A stretch of DNA of 64,000 nt from Pachyseris speciosa (GCA_016490735.1 JAEMWC010000212.1:358501-422500); one strand, 5' to 3'; shown: positions 43,380 to 56,873, counted from the first letter of the stretch. Made by a program: numbers and translations. The notes: generated from the letters alone by a model not told the origin.

Positions 43380-44990
43380 AAACTGAAAAGATTAATAATT
43401 TAAGCAAACTGACATACATTTTAAAAGCAAGGCGCTTAGGCTTGCTTTTGGTCCTTTTTCAGTTAAGAGCATTATGTCACCAAAAGCAAGGCAAGAATTA
43501 GGCGAAAGGCACGAGTAAATCTCCAAAATGCCTTTGGCTTCTCCCTGATCCTGTGTTTCAATTAATTAAGTAGATCCGTTTCATTTCATTAGCCAAGAGG
43601 CTTAGCCTTGTTTTTTCCTTCTCTTGATTACAGCACAGCATCGAAGCAAAAACAAGGCGAGCACTTAAAGCAAGGAGAACGAGGAAGTCTTGAAACCGCA
43701 ATCAAATTGAGCATGTTTGCTGATCAATCAAGTCTTATCGTCTTAGGTCAAGTTCCATAACCTAAACACAAAGCAGGTTTGTTTGATAAGATTCCTCGTC
43801 AAGGTAGAAGGTCAGCACTAGGCTGGCAGAAAATATTGGTGCAACATGCAGGAAAAAAAAACGTTTTGCTGCTGTACATAGATAACGACTTTGCATAGAG
43901 TTAGGTTTTCAAAATATATGTCAATGTTCTTTTTTCAAGTATGTTAGAGAGTGGCCATTATTTTGTAGTCTGTCTGTCTGTCTGTAGTTTCTCTTCAGGA
44001 AAAGGCGCTCATGAACTAGAAATAACGGCACAACATCAAGGAGCGCATGCTTTACCCACCAAGCAGGGCATATCAAATTTTGAAAACGGCACAGTGTCTG
44101 TAATGAGGTTTAAACGATTACTATGGACAAACAGTGGCTGAAACCTAAATTGTTTGAGATTGAATAAACCCTGTTAAGCAGCTGAGTACTTTGTTTTTCA
44201 GGTTCGTTCACAACACGGATTAAGCCCTTCCTGTTTTTGCAACTTTTCCAAGTGGAAATGTTTGAACCATCGTCAAATGTATCTACTCCATTAGTAATAT
44301 TTAGAAAGGTATCAGGTTGACACCTGTTAACCACGTCATCTCAAGCGTAAGATAATTTAAAATCAGCGTGAATCAGTCGCAGTATCGCTATGATGTACGT
44401 GATGCTTGAAATATCAGATGTACTAAAATAATACTTCAACAGCAATTTAACCTTAAGAAGCTAGCATAAGCTTAGTACAGTAACAGGGGGTCTGAATATC
44501 TCCACGTTCACGGTCTTCCGAAGTGACCAAATGTGAATAGGCCTAATATAACCCTTTTTGGCTGTGTTTTCACTGGAATTCCTCAAATACGGCGCAATTC
44601 TTTTACTTGTGAAGTGATACTTTAGATTCTTTCAATGACGAATGAAATGTAAAAGTCACATTATGTCGGACATTTACTGTACAGTCTTCGCAGACTTCTG
44701 TTTTTATGAAGAACGATTCAGTACGATTTGAAAAATGGTTTTTCACGTGAACTACCTTGTTTTTTTTTCTTCCAGTAATGCCAGTCTGTTGTTCCGGCTG
44801 TTTCGTGTTTCTGTCAATTTGCACGGTACATTAAAAAACATTTTTATAGGATACCACAAACCGCAACGGCCTGTTAAGGGGGCGACGGATGGGCTGTCTT
44901 CAGGATATCCGGAATTTTTCGCCCTTACATACGTCTACGCAAATTTCCTGGGGGTAATGAAAGTTTGAAAATTGCCTTGACCCCTTAAAA
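43380..44990 (+). repeat. Diverged segmental duplication, copy 2
   Basis: Direct-orientation partner of 21,550-23,500, about 21.7 kb away, shorter because it lacks one internal module and some unique sequence. Similarity is patchy but collinear through at least six anchors. Confidence 0.7.
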
Positions 44991-47130
44991 TGTTGAATTC
45001 ATAAACAGTGTGGGTGACTTGGAAGTCCACTTGGAAGTGTTTGTACATGTTTTATAAATGATGGTTACCAAATAACTAATATTAGTTTTGTCTTAACTTT
45101 GGACTGTCATTCTTCTGTGTAACAGTCACCTCGATGTTATTGAGAGTTGGACAAACTAAAATAAAAATATATATAAACTTGATGAATCGCTTCAATTACA
45201 GCCATTAATTTAAAACCCTCTTTCCCAAGTATAATTTTATATGGTGAAGGATAATAGGTCGCATTCCTAGTCGAATTATCCGAGTCCGCAGCGGTTTAAT
45301 CCACACATAACTTGACGAACAATTAGCAAAAACCAAAGCACGCGCCGGTAGACGTCTCGTACATGCACTTTAAGGCGATTTATTACACGGTAAATCTTTG
45401 GTTAAAACTACCCTTACAGAACGTCCAGCGTTTCTAGCTCGCGCCATGTTAAACTATCGTGCACGGTTCTCGTCATTCCGAGAAGACTGAACAGTACGAG
45501 ATGCTCAGAGTAAAAATATAAAACTTGTTTCTGAACCTTACGGGGTTTTGAGCATGGACAATCGCGAGGAAAGCAAGGGCTTCATTTACAAGACAAATTC
45601 ATATCGCAGGCTTGTCCCGGTGCCTCAAATTGGTGAGACATTACGTTTCCATCCCTAAATCTGGCTTTAGTCCACTCTGAAAATGGGTTGAGGGGAAGCA
45701 AACATTTGTGGCTCGTAAAGATGATTCATACAGTAGTCAGTTAAATGTATTTCAATGGGCTAAAATTCCTAATCTGTATCGTTGCAAGCCGCGTTGTCTT
45801 TCCCGCACTCTGCTACTACGTTTCACAACTGAAAGAAAGTACATTTCTGACACTGAATGTTGCTTGTCAGTCTCTTGTGTTGAGTGGCAAGATCAATTAT
45901 ACCAGTTCATTATTGTAAAAGAAAAAAAGTATTTGGGAACTCTTCCACTATTAAGGTAATCAGTTTGGTTGAAGAGTTACTTGTTACTTGGGGCAATAAT
46001 AGTTTTTGAATGACGTAAGGAGTTGGTAAATTTAGTACGTTCGACAAAACATTATCTCATAACCAAGAGTCGAGTAAACGTCTGCCAGATTTCCTTAATT
46101 AAATCTTCTCGTCATTGCAAAAAGGAAACTGACGTTAGTAAGCACTTGATTCAATATGAAAAAGTAGACGCACAAACACATTTGGACAGCAATAACCGTA
46201 AAGGAACTTATCCTAGCTTTATTATAGTAATAGCCTAAGAGGTGTCCGGCTAAAAAGCTGTTGAGACCAGTGTGAAGTGCTCCTCAAGATCTCTCTCATA
46301 ACAGTTAGTATTTTCTAGACCAGTTGTGATCATTTGAGCAAGCATTTTTGGCAAGTCTCAACAGGCCGTTTATACGACTCCCGCCCGGCTTTGCGGTGAT
46401 CTAAGTTTACACAACTGTCAGCGTTTCCTCAACGAATTATGAACTCAAATCGTGAAATTCAGGAAAAACTTTCACTTTCGAAACAATTTTGACGAATCGC
46501 CCACTCGGCTTCATAGAATGGCAACTTGAAATAAATCATCCCGGCTATAAATAGTCAGATTGCCTTCAATAATGACGGCTTAACAAGGTCTTGCCATTAG
46601 TCGTACACAGTAGTTAGTCTTCCTGGGGAACTTTCACATGATATTCTATGCACGTGCTGCTATTTGCACAATTTCAGCTTGGCAAAGTTTTAAGGACTCC
46701 CGTCCGGACTCTGCAGGTGACCTTGCCAAGGTTACCAGCTAGACATGTGACTTCGTTTTCGAGAAATCCCCTGTAAGTAGTTAGTTTGAAGCTGCAAACA
46801 ATGCGAACAAGCGTAGCCAGAAAATTCCTATCTGTCATTCACCTCTTATTTCAAGAAAAATTACCAATTTACCAATGACGATCTCTCTCGCATATTTCAT
46901 CGCCGGCGAAATCTGCTAACCCCGTTGTAAAATACGCCGGCAAGTTACAAAATTCATGGGGTTCAATTTTCTCAATCCGCTTATGATGTTATTAAATTCA
47001 CATATGAATTAGCAGTAGAGTGTTTGAATTTTTGCAAGGAAAGTACACGCATTCTAGACCTGAGAGATTAAAGGCTTGGTCAATCTAAATTGATTACCTC
47101 GGACTGTTATCCTTACCGACAGCTAATTTC
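44991..47130. other. Non-coding interval
   Basis: No gene recognised. CTCCCGCCCGG (46,380) and CTCCCGTCCGG (46,697) start short similar stretches. Confidence 0.4.
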
Positions 47131-47133
47131 CAC

Positions 47134-47183
47134 GCGTATTTTCTTACAGAAAATATTACGTATTTTCTTACAGAAAATATTAC
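47134..47183 (+). repeat. Tandem duplication of a 24-base unit
   Basis: CGTATTTTCTTACAGAAAAT plus ATTA occurs twice in direct succession; TTTTCTTACAGAAAA is itself partly palindromic. Confidence 0.85.
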
Positions 47184-47288
47184 GAGGGACTAAAGGAAAA
47201 CATTTCATTTAGCAATGATGTCCCCTTCAGTTATCGCACCGTCTTTCACCATCTACACCATAATTTCGATTTGAAGATTAGGTACCTA

Positions 47289-47313
47289 GAAATAATAATA
47301 ATAATAATAATAA
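47289..47313 (+). repeat. (AAT)n microsatellite
   Basis: Eight AAT units. Confidence 0.85.
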
Positions 47314-50242
47314 AAAGGAAAGGCTTGGCCTGTACCACCTTCATTTTATAAAGGGCCTCTATTTTGACAATACAGAGAATTTTTTAAAATACGATAGGCA
47401 TGCGTTGTTGATATGTAAGATAAACTTTTGGCTTGACTCAACAGTCAATAAATATCGCTAAAATATACCCTGTTGTATGTGCCTTAACCGTTTCAGTCGG
47501 TGTGGAACTCAAAATCAACAGGGAGTGCTTATAAGAAGTATTGATGCAAAAATATTCTTCATCAAATGCCACTTCTACAGGAATACTACGTGTATTTTGG
47601 TTAAAATAATCTAGTAAATGATTAAAATTCTTTGTTCTTTCTTTTTAGCAGCAACCCAAGAGCAACGGCCTTCTGCCGTTTTAGTTATTAATTTAACAGA
47701 GGGCAAGAATCTCTGGTAGCTACAAGAAGCGCTTCCGTAGCTACGGAAGAAGGTTTGGGTACGAGAAAAGGAAAAAAAATAAGGTAGAACTTGACTGAAA
47801 TGTTTTATAATTAGTATCCCACAGTGTGGGAAGAGAAATTCGACATGTTCGCACACCTCGCCCACGTATATCACTCAGTCAATTATAGCTGTGATAAGGC
47901 TAATCTTTTAACTGGCTAGAACATATTGTGGCCACGTGTAGCGTACACATGGCACAATTTGCTCTCTAATTTATCGAGCTTTTAAAAAGAAATACCCAGC
48001 GTTCAAGCAGCTTTCAGCCATAGCATGTTAGTTCACCAAGTTTCGGAACGAATCGGGTCAGCATTGCCGGCTGGCCTGTACGAGAGATCGATCAATTAAA
48101 AAACAGAACAATTAATAATGGACTTATTGACAATGGATTTAGCATATAAATTTTAATCGTAATTTTTCAGAAAAAAATTTTTTGTCACAAAAAACCGACT
48201 CTTGCCATCAGCTGAGAAAAAACATGTTGGATATTTCACGTTTCAGATGATTCCAGACAAGTTTTTCCTTCCCCTACAGATCTTTATCTAGGCTTAAAAA
48301 AGGAGCTTTATAATAGGATTGCAGATGATACTGATTTCGTCTGCGCACATGGAAACGTGCAATGAAATAAGCATTCCTTACTGAATTAACGGCCGGTACG
48401 GAGCCAAGGCGTCATGAATCTCCCAGCGGCTTCTGTCCACTGGTATTCAAAAGAAAAATATAGAACTGAGAGCTCAGCTCGTTGACAATGCATTCGTGAC
48501 AAACTAAGCCTAATGTTTGTTGGACATGTTTACAATTATGTATACAAAGTCCCTTTCTATGAACACACGGTCGCACTGAAACGTTTTCCTAATGAAAGGA
48601 TTTTCGAGTGCATTTTTGTGTTGAGAATTCGCTGCTGAGTTAGTAGGAAAAGCCGGATTTAACCTGTTTTCCATGTGATTACAGATGTCATTTCGTTGTT
48701 ATCTCCCCTCGTGTTAAACCTATAAACCTCTAAATTTCTTACAGCTCTGCTCAAAATACTCGCGCCGAGCACGCGTCCACGGCTCAACATTTTCAACTCA
48801 AATCCATGTCGTTAAATCACTCGTTAAGAATCTCCAAGAAAACGATAAGGGAAGGGTCGAAGGTCTCAGTTTGATGCCTATAATTAGTAACCGGTGTAGT
48901 TTACTCTGATAACAATGCCCCGATAAAAGCGTAAAATCTCTTTCTCTCTGTTTGACCAAACATGTCCGAGATCTGATATCTCGCGTGGCTCGCTTACTGA
49001 AAGCGAACTAAGCAAACGGTGTGAAGAATTCGCCTATTCTAAGTCATTCGACTAGAGCAAACGTAATGTCAATATTTAGCAAGCGAAGGAAGACAGACAT
49101 ATTACCCTAGGCGTGTTAATGAATAATTAGCACTGATCGCTGTTCCTTTGTTAAGAGTGATGTTCGAACAAGCCCAGTTTCCGGTGTGGAAAGAGATTAA
49201 CACTGGGAGTCAAGAGCGCCTTTAACTGCCTTAAAACAAATTTTCGCCGAGAAAACCCTTCCCGACGCTGACACCTCTCTCCGAGAATAAAGAACCCTTT
49301 GATAGAGTTTACTGGAGTCATGTGACGTCAGAGGAGTGTGAAATGCTTACAGAACAAGACAAAACCCGAATGAAGTTTAGTGATTAAAGTCACGGAGTTT
49401 ATTTCTTAAATGCAAGGTCCAGAATTACCGCATTTAACGAGTAATTTGATGGTTTCGTTCCAATTTCGGATAACACGCTGCTTTGAATCGATCATGGCGC
49501 GTTTGTGGAAGATCATTTCACAGGTCAAAATAAAACGCACAAATTACAGTGTATGGGCTTAATCGGGGAAGAAGTCGATCTTTCTGCGCGATTTTGACAA
49601 GTGTTGACAAGTCTCTTTGTGTACTTTGACTGGAATGGGCCAATCATTTTCATCAAAGATAACAATCTGTATGTAAGCTTCTTTTATGAGCTGTCAAATC
49701 AGGGAAGCAAAAGAGTGGGGCTCAATTTGGGTTCAAGGGAAATTTTCTCTGCTAGCCGGCCTAAACAAGGCTAAGCTCTAATTATATAATGACTGTACCA
49801 AGCGCAATCAAACATTAACAAAGCTCGTTAGAAAAAAAGATCTTTATTTTGAAAGCCACCCAAAATAAATTTACATCCAAATATAAACTACGGAAATGCT
49901 CCACCACGTATAAATTTAATAAACGGAATTTTGCGTCTCTGCGGGAACCCTTCGCAGTTTTCTAGCTTTCATCTGAGAACAACCCTGCCGTTTGACCCCT
50001 TGTGTAAACTGTACATTAAAAAATAGATGTCTACGCATCGCCCATGAAAATATTTAGACATAACAATACCGAATTGATAAAACGAAACTGTTCATTTCCA
50101 TCAGTCTTGATGGCACACAAAATCTATCTCTTAAAATCATAATTGACAAAAAATTCTCGATAGCAAGTTGCACCTAACGGAATTATTTGCAATCAAGGGC
50201 AAGTTTATTATCCATCGAAGCTGTCACCCCGATTCCTACAGC
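47314..50242. other. Region 3' of the SoxF-like gene, non-coding
   Basis: No gene recognised. It should hold the 3' untranslated region of the minus-strand Sox gene; AATAAA hexamers on the minus strand occur at 50,204-50,209 and 49,843-49,848. Confidence 0.4.
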
Positions 50243-51343
50243 TCACATCCACGCAATGTTCGCTTCGGTCCCATCAAGGTATTGATCGAACTCTTCCCTG
50301 TTGAAATCCTCTTCAGGTATTAACTCTGTGATGTGAGCGAACGGGAACAGCTGGTTGGCGCTGGTGTCGTTGTGTTGTAGATGAGCTGTGTTTATGTTGC
50401 CAGCAATCGGTAGGTTCAATGTTTGTGCTTGCACATTTCCGTTCGAGAAATACAGCGCGCTGACAGGCGACGAATTTGCGGCGGATACACCGATGTAAGG
50501 CGCTGGCGAAGTCGGTTGCGACTTTGGTTGCAGATTTAGCAGCGCGTTTTGAAGGTCCTGCCAGTTCGGCGGAAAGTTGAACTCGCTACCAAACTCGCTT
50601 GAACCAGGACTCGTCTCCGGTGTGGGGAGGCTTATCTCGGACAAATTTGGCAAGGCAGGCGGACTACCAAGGTGGGACAACCTTAGTTCTCCATTGTGAA
50701 GCGCTGTCTCTGTGGACACCGGCCCAAAATCCAAGGGATTTCCCTCTGGCGAGTTAAACGGGAGATGTCCGCGATCAGCGCCTAAATTTGGACGCGAGAC
50801 ATTTGCCCGTGGCTCCTTATGGTTGCGAACCATTGCACAGACCGGAGCTGTTGTAGTCATTTTCTTGCAGACTCTCTTAGGATGTTTTCTTCTTCGCGGC
50901 CGGTATTTATAATCGGGGTGATCTTTAATGTGCTGCTGTCGCAAACGTTCAGCCTCCTCTACGAAGGGCCTTTTCTGCGAACCGTTCAGCGCTCTCCAGG
51001 CTTGGCCCAAGATTTTACTGAGCTCTGCGTTGTGAAGCTCTGGGTTTGCGTCCGCAAGTCGCCTCCTCTCTACTTGCGCCCAGACCATGAAGGCATTCAT
51101 GGGTCTCTTTATTCTGTCGGAATCGCTGTCCATGTTCAAATCTTTCTTTGGGACAGGTCCTTGCTCTTGCACGCCGAGCAACTTAGCATAGCCTTGGTTC
51201 TGTCCCGGCTGACCTGGGTGACAAGCGATCGAATTGTTAAACCCCAAGGGGTTTAATACTCGCATCGAAGAAAGAGGTGCTGGTATCTTCTTGTTTCGCA
51301 CTGCCCTGCGGTCTGAGAGTAGCATTCTATCACCTTCACGCAT
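50243..51343 (-). CDS. SoxF-type HMG-box transcription factor
   Basis: A nuclear DNA-binding regulator; SoxF proteins act in endoderm and vascular fate in vertebrates, and cnidarians carry orthologues. The first in-frame ATG is at 51,343 (366 aa); the frame is open 25 codons further up but without ATG and behind a TAG. ATG 51,325 (360 aa) is an alternative. The HMG box lies at about residues 77-155, with [43 protein letters not shown] and YKYRPRRRK. The box and the C-terminal EFDQYL (about residues 351-356), the beta-catenin-binding motif of SoxF proteins, argue for SoxF over SoxE or SoxB. The middle is Pro/Ser-rich. No intron interrupts the box, unlike vertebrate SoxF genes. No orthologue name is assigned. 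Confidence 0.92.
   Translation of the reverse strand: MREGDRMLLSDRRAVRNKKIPAPLSSMRVLNPLGFNNSIACHPGQPGQNQGYAKLLGVQEQGPVPKKDLNMDSDSDRIKRPMNAFMVWAQVERRRLADANPELHNAELSKILGQAWRALNGSQKRPFVEEAERLRQQHIKDHPDYKYRPRRRKHPKRVCKKMTTTAPVCAMVRNHKEPRANVSRPNLGADRGHLPFNSPEGNPLDFGPVSTETALHNGELRLSHLGSPPALPNLSEISLPTPETSPGSSEFGSEFNFPPNWQDLQNALLNLQPKSQPTSPAPYIGVSAANSSPVSALYFSNGNVQAQTLNLPIAGNINTAHLQHNDTSANQLFPFAHITELIPEEDFNREEFDQYLDGTEANIAWM
50276..50293 (-). other. EFDQYL motif of the SoxF-like protein
   Basis: Six codons reading EFDQYL within [12 protein letters not shown], 11 residues from the C-terminus. It is diagnostic for the SoxF transactivation/beta-catenin contact site. Confidence 0.8.
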
Positions 51344-53838
51344 CTCTTTGGACTTTGTGCTCTTGTGAGGTCGTGACCAACTTGGAGCGGAATAAAATTT
51401 CTCGTAAAAAATTCGCAACTAAAACTCCCCGCAGATATGCTACCGCTGGATATGCATGAACACGTGTGATGGATGTGACAGGAGGACAGTTGAAAATAAG
51501 CTATTTTATCACGTGGGTAGAATGGAGACAAGTTTATGTAATCAACTAATTGACCAATCGTTGCCTCGTAATTTGACAGGTGTCAAGCCTTAGGAAGTGA
51601 GAGCAATCGATATGGTGCCAGAGTGACTGTGCCTTGAAAGGATTTGGCTGTATATTTCAAGGGTATTTTACCGAAATATCGGGTTACTATGAAATAACCC
51701 CGAGGTCAAGAACGAGGCCAGAATAATGAGTAATCAGGAAATTTGACGTTTTTGCTCCAACCCACAAATTGTCTGCCAGTTATAGCGCCAGCACGGCTTG
51801 AGATTCTCGTATCATTACGTCGTCGAGTGTACCACATAAAGCGGAACTGAAAAGATAAGGCTGTTTCCGTCCGATTCAACCGCATCAAGTCCCACCCTAT
51901 TCGCCTAACAACTGACTTCCACTCCCAAAAACGTTCAAGTGAAAACTTTTCTTCTCACATTGCAAAACTTTTAGCGAAAATGAACGCTTTATCCAGAAGA
52001 TTTCAGTTGTAAGGTAGGTCTTTCCGACTTCTCAGCAGACTCGAGAATCGCATTGGCTCGAGCTAAGCTTGAAATCTTGGGAATCTGACGGATTAGTGAC
52101 CATTAGTGGATGGACTTCCTTGCAATTAAAATGTAATGGTCTGTAATAAAATGTAATGAAGTCTTTAGGAAACAAGAATGCGCCGAAGCAACGAGTTTTC
52201 AATACTGGTCAAGATTTAACCGAACTTATGTTCTTGAGGGCACGTATCAGTTGCTGTTCGCCTCACGAACGTCTTCTCGCATTTCGTGTCTCCACTGGCA
52301 GAAAAGTCAACAGAAACGTCGAACACATTTATACAGCCTTAAACTTGGACGTGACCATAATATTGACTTTGGGATTAAAACTCGTGATTCGTGAATTCAT
52401 TTATCTTCCTTCATGATCACTAGGTATTCTTTCTTCCAAACTGAGTGGGTATGATCAAAACAAAAATACAAACTCCTAAATTTAGTTGAGAAAGAATTTG
52501 GAAAATAAAACAATTTTATGTCCAAGTATCGCAGAAGAGGTTTAATTCCAGAATGGTACGCCGCATTTCAGGAATAGTGCCACAAAGTACAAACCAAAAC
52601 CTCCCATCGACTGATTAAAAGGATTCTCGTTTTTGCCGATCTTTGGAAAGTTGCGAGAAACTGGGATAGCTCGCGGTTGCAGTTTTTTTTTTCACCCCGG
52701 CTTCACAAGCTATCACCGCTTGGACAGGCTGGGTTAGATTACCAGAGGTCATTTGTTTAGTCTGGGAGAGGTGGCATTTCTAGAATCTTTTCCGAAGTCG
52801 GAATATTTCGGGTCAATGATGAAAAATTTCAGGTTTTTAGTCGAATGCGAAAAACTGCAAAACTGTCGCCGCAATTGAAGTAACTGGCCGTTAGGTTCTC
52901 ACGCACGAGTCTGACTTTTTCTCGATTTCAGGTATGTTGTATGATTTAACACAATCAGTTCTTATGAAGTACCCGCAGAAAAAAAGCTTTCTTAAAAAAT
53001 AACATCTAACACTACGGGAGCTCAAATAGAACAGCCACTGACTCGCAAAAAAGGATCGGCAGTGTGCAACAATGTTTACATTCTTTTAGCCTCCGAAATG
53101 CGATAAATCTACTATAATCTGATATGAAACCGTTATATACCGCGCTAAAATATCAAACGATGAGCCGCCATATTGAGATAAGCATGGTCAAAGCTGATTT
53201 ACAAGAGCATCACAAAGAAAACCCGCCATCTCAGCCGACAAACTTGAAAAGTGCGAAGTTCACTGCACTTCTGTTGACAGAAGTGTAATCTGGGTAAAAG
53301 AAAAAAAAATGGAAGAACAGGCCGTTAAGAAATCGTTTCTGTACGTGGTTTTCGTCGATCTGTAATTCTTCAGTGTCATTTTCGAGAGTAAATCAGGAAA
53401 TTTAAAAGATAACTGCCTTCGATCATAGATCACAGTCCCCGTATCGTCGTAGTTTTTGCATTTCATGACCCATCTTCTCAAACTGTATGAAAGGGTGTTG
53501 ACATAACTAAATCCGCCCAAAAAATGAACCCGTCTGTTATGGCGCCCAGCTACATTAGTTATCACGCGCAGTTTCGAAATATTTTTCAACACGGCTTGCT
53601 TGGAAAAATATACTAGACGTCTAAATTCACTCTATTACAAAGCAGTTATCAGTAGCTACAAGTTAACAGACTTGGAGGCGCCGTATGGCACAGCTGACAT
53701 CCAAATCCATGCGTAGAGTTGGGCTAATATTTACTTATTCCCTTACACAACTTATCTGCCAGTTCCGGTTACAAGAAAACTACTCAAACATCGGAAAATA
53801 AAGCTGACAGCTGGGGCAGACCTCTCATCTGTATACGA
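51344..53838. other. 5' flank of the SoxF-like gene, non-coding
   Basis: It contains the 5' untranslated region and promoter of the minus-strand Sox gene. I cannot identify a TATA box or a convincing upstream coding exon; none of the open frames has a recognisable domain. Confidence 0.4.
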
Positions 53839-54750
53839 TTAGCTTGGGTTTTGTTTTTTCTCCCTTGAAAATAAATCATGTAAATAATCGAAGGAAAAAG
53901 GCTTTTTGTTCGCTTCCTGAGCTCTGTTGCGTGCGTGTGTTATCGCGTCACGCCACCGACAGCAACTCTGGTAGAAGTTTGAGAAAGGGGGTCTTTTCTT
54001 TAGGGCACGACGAGTTGACAACAAGTGCTCCTGCATGTTCCTTTCTCTATTAGCTGCTGTTCCGTTGACTAAAAGGCACTGCTCGCACAGATATTGTCCC
54101 GTTATGTCGAACCTCGCGGCTCGGTAACTGTCCGAAAACATGGTTACACTCCAAGTCATCACAGATATCGTGCAAACTTGATGTATCGATCGAAACTCCC
54201 ACTAAGAAGATTCATATTTGCGTCCTCCGGAGAGGGATAACTTGCAAATGAATTTTGCTTTCGACATATTGATATGATATTGGCAGTAGCGCTTCCAGGT
54301 CAGAGCCGAGAGATTATTAAGATTCTTCGCAGCCCCGTTTTCAGCCCAACAAAAAAGATTGGCATACAACGTTTTTCGTAGGTAGTGTGGACGCTTTCTT
54401 GTTCATACTGATTACGGTACAAGCAATGCTCAATAAAAAGTTTGTAATCTGACACGGTCCTTGTTAATGCTCGAAGGCATTAGGTGCTCGAGATAACGGG
54501 AACGCGAACTTACAGATAGTTTGTCAAAAATCAGGCTCCAATTCCGAAACCCATGGAAAAGCATTGCGACACAGTCAGCAGAGGTGAGGTGAAAACTGAA
54601 AAACGAACGAATAAATTCCAAGTTTACGCGAGAAGCAGCAAAAGCGACTTCAAAATTTAGCTGATCAGTAGGAAAAATACCCTTATACTGGCAAGCAACA
54701 AGAATAACCTCGCGCGTAATCGCGAGGAAAGTTAAAACCGAAACGTGCAT
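53839..54750 (-). CDS. Speculative two-exon small protein
   Basis: Two open frames of over 100 codons lie close together on the minus strand. A possible model uses ATG 54,750 with a moderately hydrophobic start (MHVSVLTFLAI), a donor AAGG|GTATTT near 54,680, and an acceptor GTGCCTTTTAG near 54,080. Exon 2 is a basic segment with KKRPPFSNFYQSCCRWRD, ending at TAA near 53,841. No family recognised; it could be chance. The hydrophobic start has charged residues in it and is a poor signal peptide. Confidence 0.15.
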
Positions 54751-55059
54751 AAGCCGGGCTTTTTCACTGCGACTTGACTAGAAAAATACGGACAGGAGGA
54801 AAACAACGTAAAAATGACAGGAGTGTAAAGCCGTAGACCCGGGTATAAAGCCTTTACAGAATAAAATAGGCCGGCTTTCTTGATGTTATTGGCTATTCTA
54901 GGCGGGCTTCAAACGTGTAGTCTCGCGCGTATCAGCCGCGCAGACAACAACAAGACGCATGACGTAAAGGGAATACGATTTTGGCATTCAGGTAAGTAAA
55001 CATCCTTGGTTTTTACCAAAGAACTTAAAAGCCGTCCTTATGAGCTTGATATTTCCTTC
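54751..55059. other. Non-coding interval
   Basis: No gene or repeat recognised. Confidence 0.4.
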
Positions 55060-55780
55060 ACCTGTAACCTTTGAGCGATTGGTTTACAGAATTACACTAA
55101 CGAGATTATTTTTCCCAGATTATTTGTCGTCTTGTGAGATCACATAGTTTCTGTACAAGATGATATCGGCAAATTTGTAGATTTTGGCGCTTGTATATGC
55201 AAGGAATTCACAAAATAAAAATAAGTATAAATATAAAAAGAACCTTTCATAAAGCCTCGATCGACTATTGTTTATCATTGCCTGCCCAAGAAATCACTCT
55301 CAAGAATGAAATTGTTAGTCACCATCCAAATATACTTGTAAAGTCCTTTCAGCAGTAATTGCTAACAATGCGGTTTGATAATATTTCAAGACCTTATTTT
55401 TTGTCCGGGTGTCCTACGTTTGATTTTGCCCCAAATAAAGTGTATATTGATAACTGTATACGTTGTAATTAGTAATTAATGGCGGTGCAGCTAAATAGAA
55501 TGGCATCAGTGTGAAATCGGTCGGTCGTTAACCTGCGGCATTCTTTTCGCGTGAATCTTTCTTAACTTCCTCCAAGAAAATTTCCGATTTACATTCCGTA
55601 TATATTAACGTTCAAAGGCACATGAATGGTCTGATAATTTTTACTTCAGGAATTCGTTTAACAGCTCCATTCACCAAACTTCCGTTGCGTTTAGCTTGAC
55701 CTCAGTTCATTTCCGCACTTCAAGTCTGAAAGTCTGCAACGTGCAGTTTAGCTCTCCTATAATCGGCGGTCATAATCTGC
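55060..55780 (+). repeat. Diverged duplication near SoxF, copy 1
   Basis: It shares GAATTACACTAACGAGATTA, TCTTGTGAGA(T/C)CAC and, about 500 bases on, a stretch with AAACTTCCGTTGC and CATTTCCGCA with 62,590-63,110 in the same orientation. No gene is visible. Confidence 0.55.
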
Positions 55781-56529
55781 ACAACACCACGATCCTTCTA
55801 AGTATCTCATGTCCAGTCATTCTAAATACCCACGCTTATCGCATTGAGGTATGAAGTTACTCTAAGCCAGTCAGTAAAGGTACGTAAGGCACACTTATTT
55901 CTATAATTAGCATCTTAAATTATTGGTTGGCCAAAGCTCGCTCAGTGCCGGGACTGCACTTTCTTTAATCTTTGCTTCGTTTGGGGCATGCAAATGTTCT
56001 TAGGTTACATGCTAAAGTACTTTAGTAAATCAATGTTGACGCGACCTACGTAGAGAATTACGAAGCAATGCGATCAAGTATTGGAAGAAAGACACACAAT
56101 ATGTGTTATTAAAACATGCTGGCCTCAAATGGGCAATGATACGTGTTCCTTTGCTGACACCAAATTGTCAGCTTCCAAATCAAGAGGGCAAAATAAAAGC
56201 TTCCTTACCAATTGTAAGCCTAGGCATGCTCTTAACATGTTCGCAGGGTCAACTGAAACGAGTGCATCGAAAAGTAAGTGCCGCCACAAATGAACATTTT
56301 TTTAGTTGTTTTGGTCTGAAATTAATTAAGAGCCTCAATGGACTTTCTACCGAGTATCGTTTCATCACGCTTTTGCCACTGCAGTTGGCTCTCTCTGACC
56401 TCTATTCAGGACTACGCATTAAATGCCATTTGAATAAATTCTCAGTCAATCAGTAAGAAAGAGAGTCAACTGTAATCGCATAATTCATTTCAAAAGGCCA
56501 TAGCTACCAGATACATATCACTGTATTAA
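55781..56529. other. Non-coding interval
   Basis: No gene recognised. Confidence 0.4.
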
Positions 56530-56873
56530 TTTGCACACATTTTCATCTAACATCGTGTTGGACGAGCACCTCTCTCAACATTGCATTTAATGGTTTTCCA
56601 TGTTTGATCTAGATCAAACACCTTCATCTAACATTTTACGTTACAAACAAATGTTTGATCGTTTAGCCACCCCAACCATCAAATCGTGCACAGCCGGTAA
56701 AAAGCAACAAATGAACCCCATAACGTCAAAATTTCAGCGATAATACGCAAAAATCATTTTGTGGACTCACTGTCTGGTGTTTGGTCAAGCATTGTTTTTC
56801 CATTTAACCATCCAACGTTATGTTTGACAAACACGATGTTGGGTGAAAATGTTTGATCGTTTAGCCGGGGCTT
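56530..56873 (-). mobile_element. MITE-like element, copy 2 (inverted)
   Basis: The reverse complement begins AAAGCCCCGGCTAAACGATC and matches 18,260-18,605 throughout. The far end lacks the terminal AGCCCCGGC and is probably eroded. Confidence 0.75.

Noticed and set aside
50712..51256. Plus-strand open frames opposite the Sox gene
   Set aside because: Shadows of the minus-strand coding sequence.
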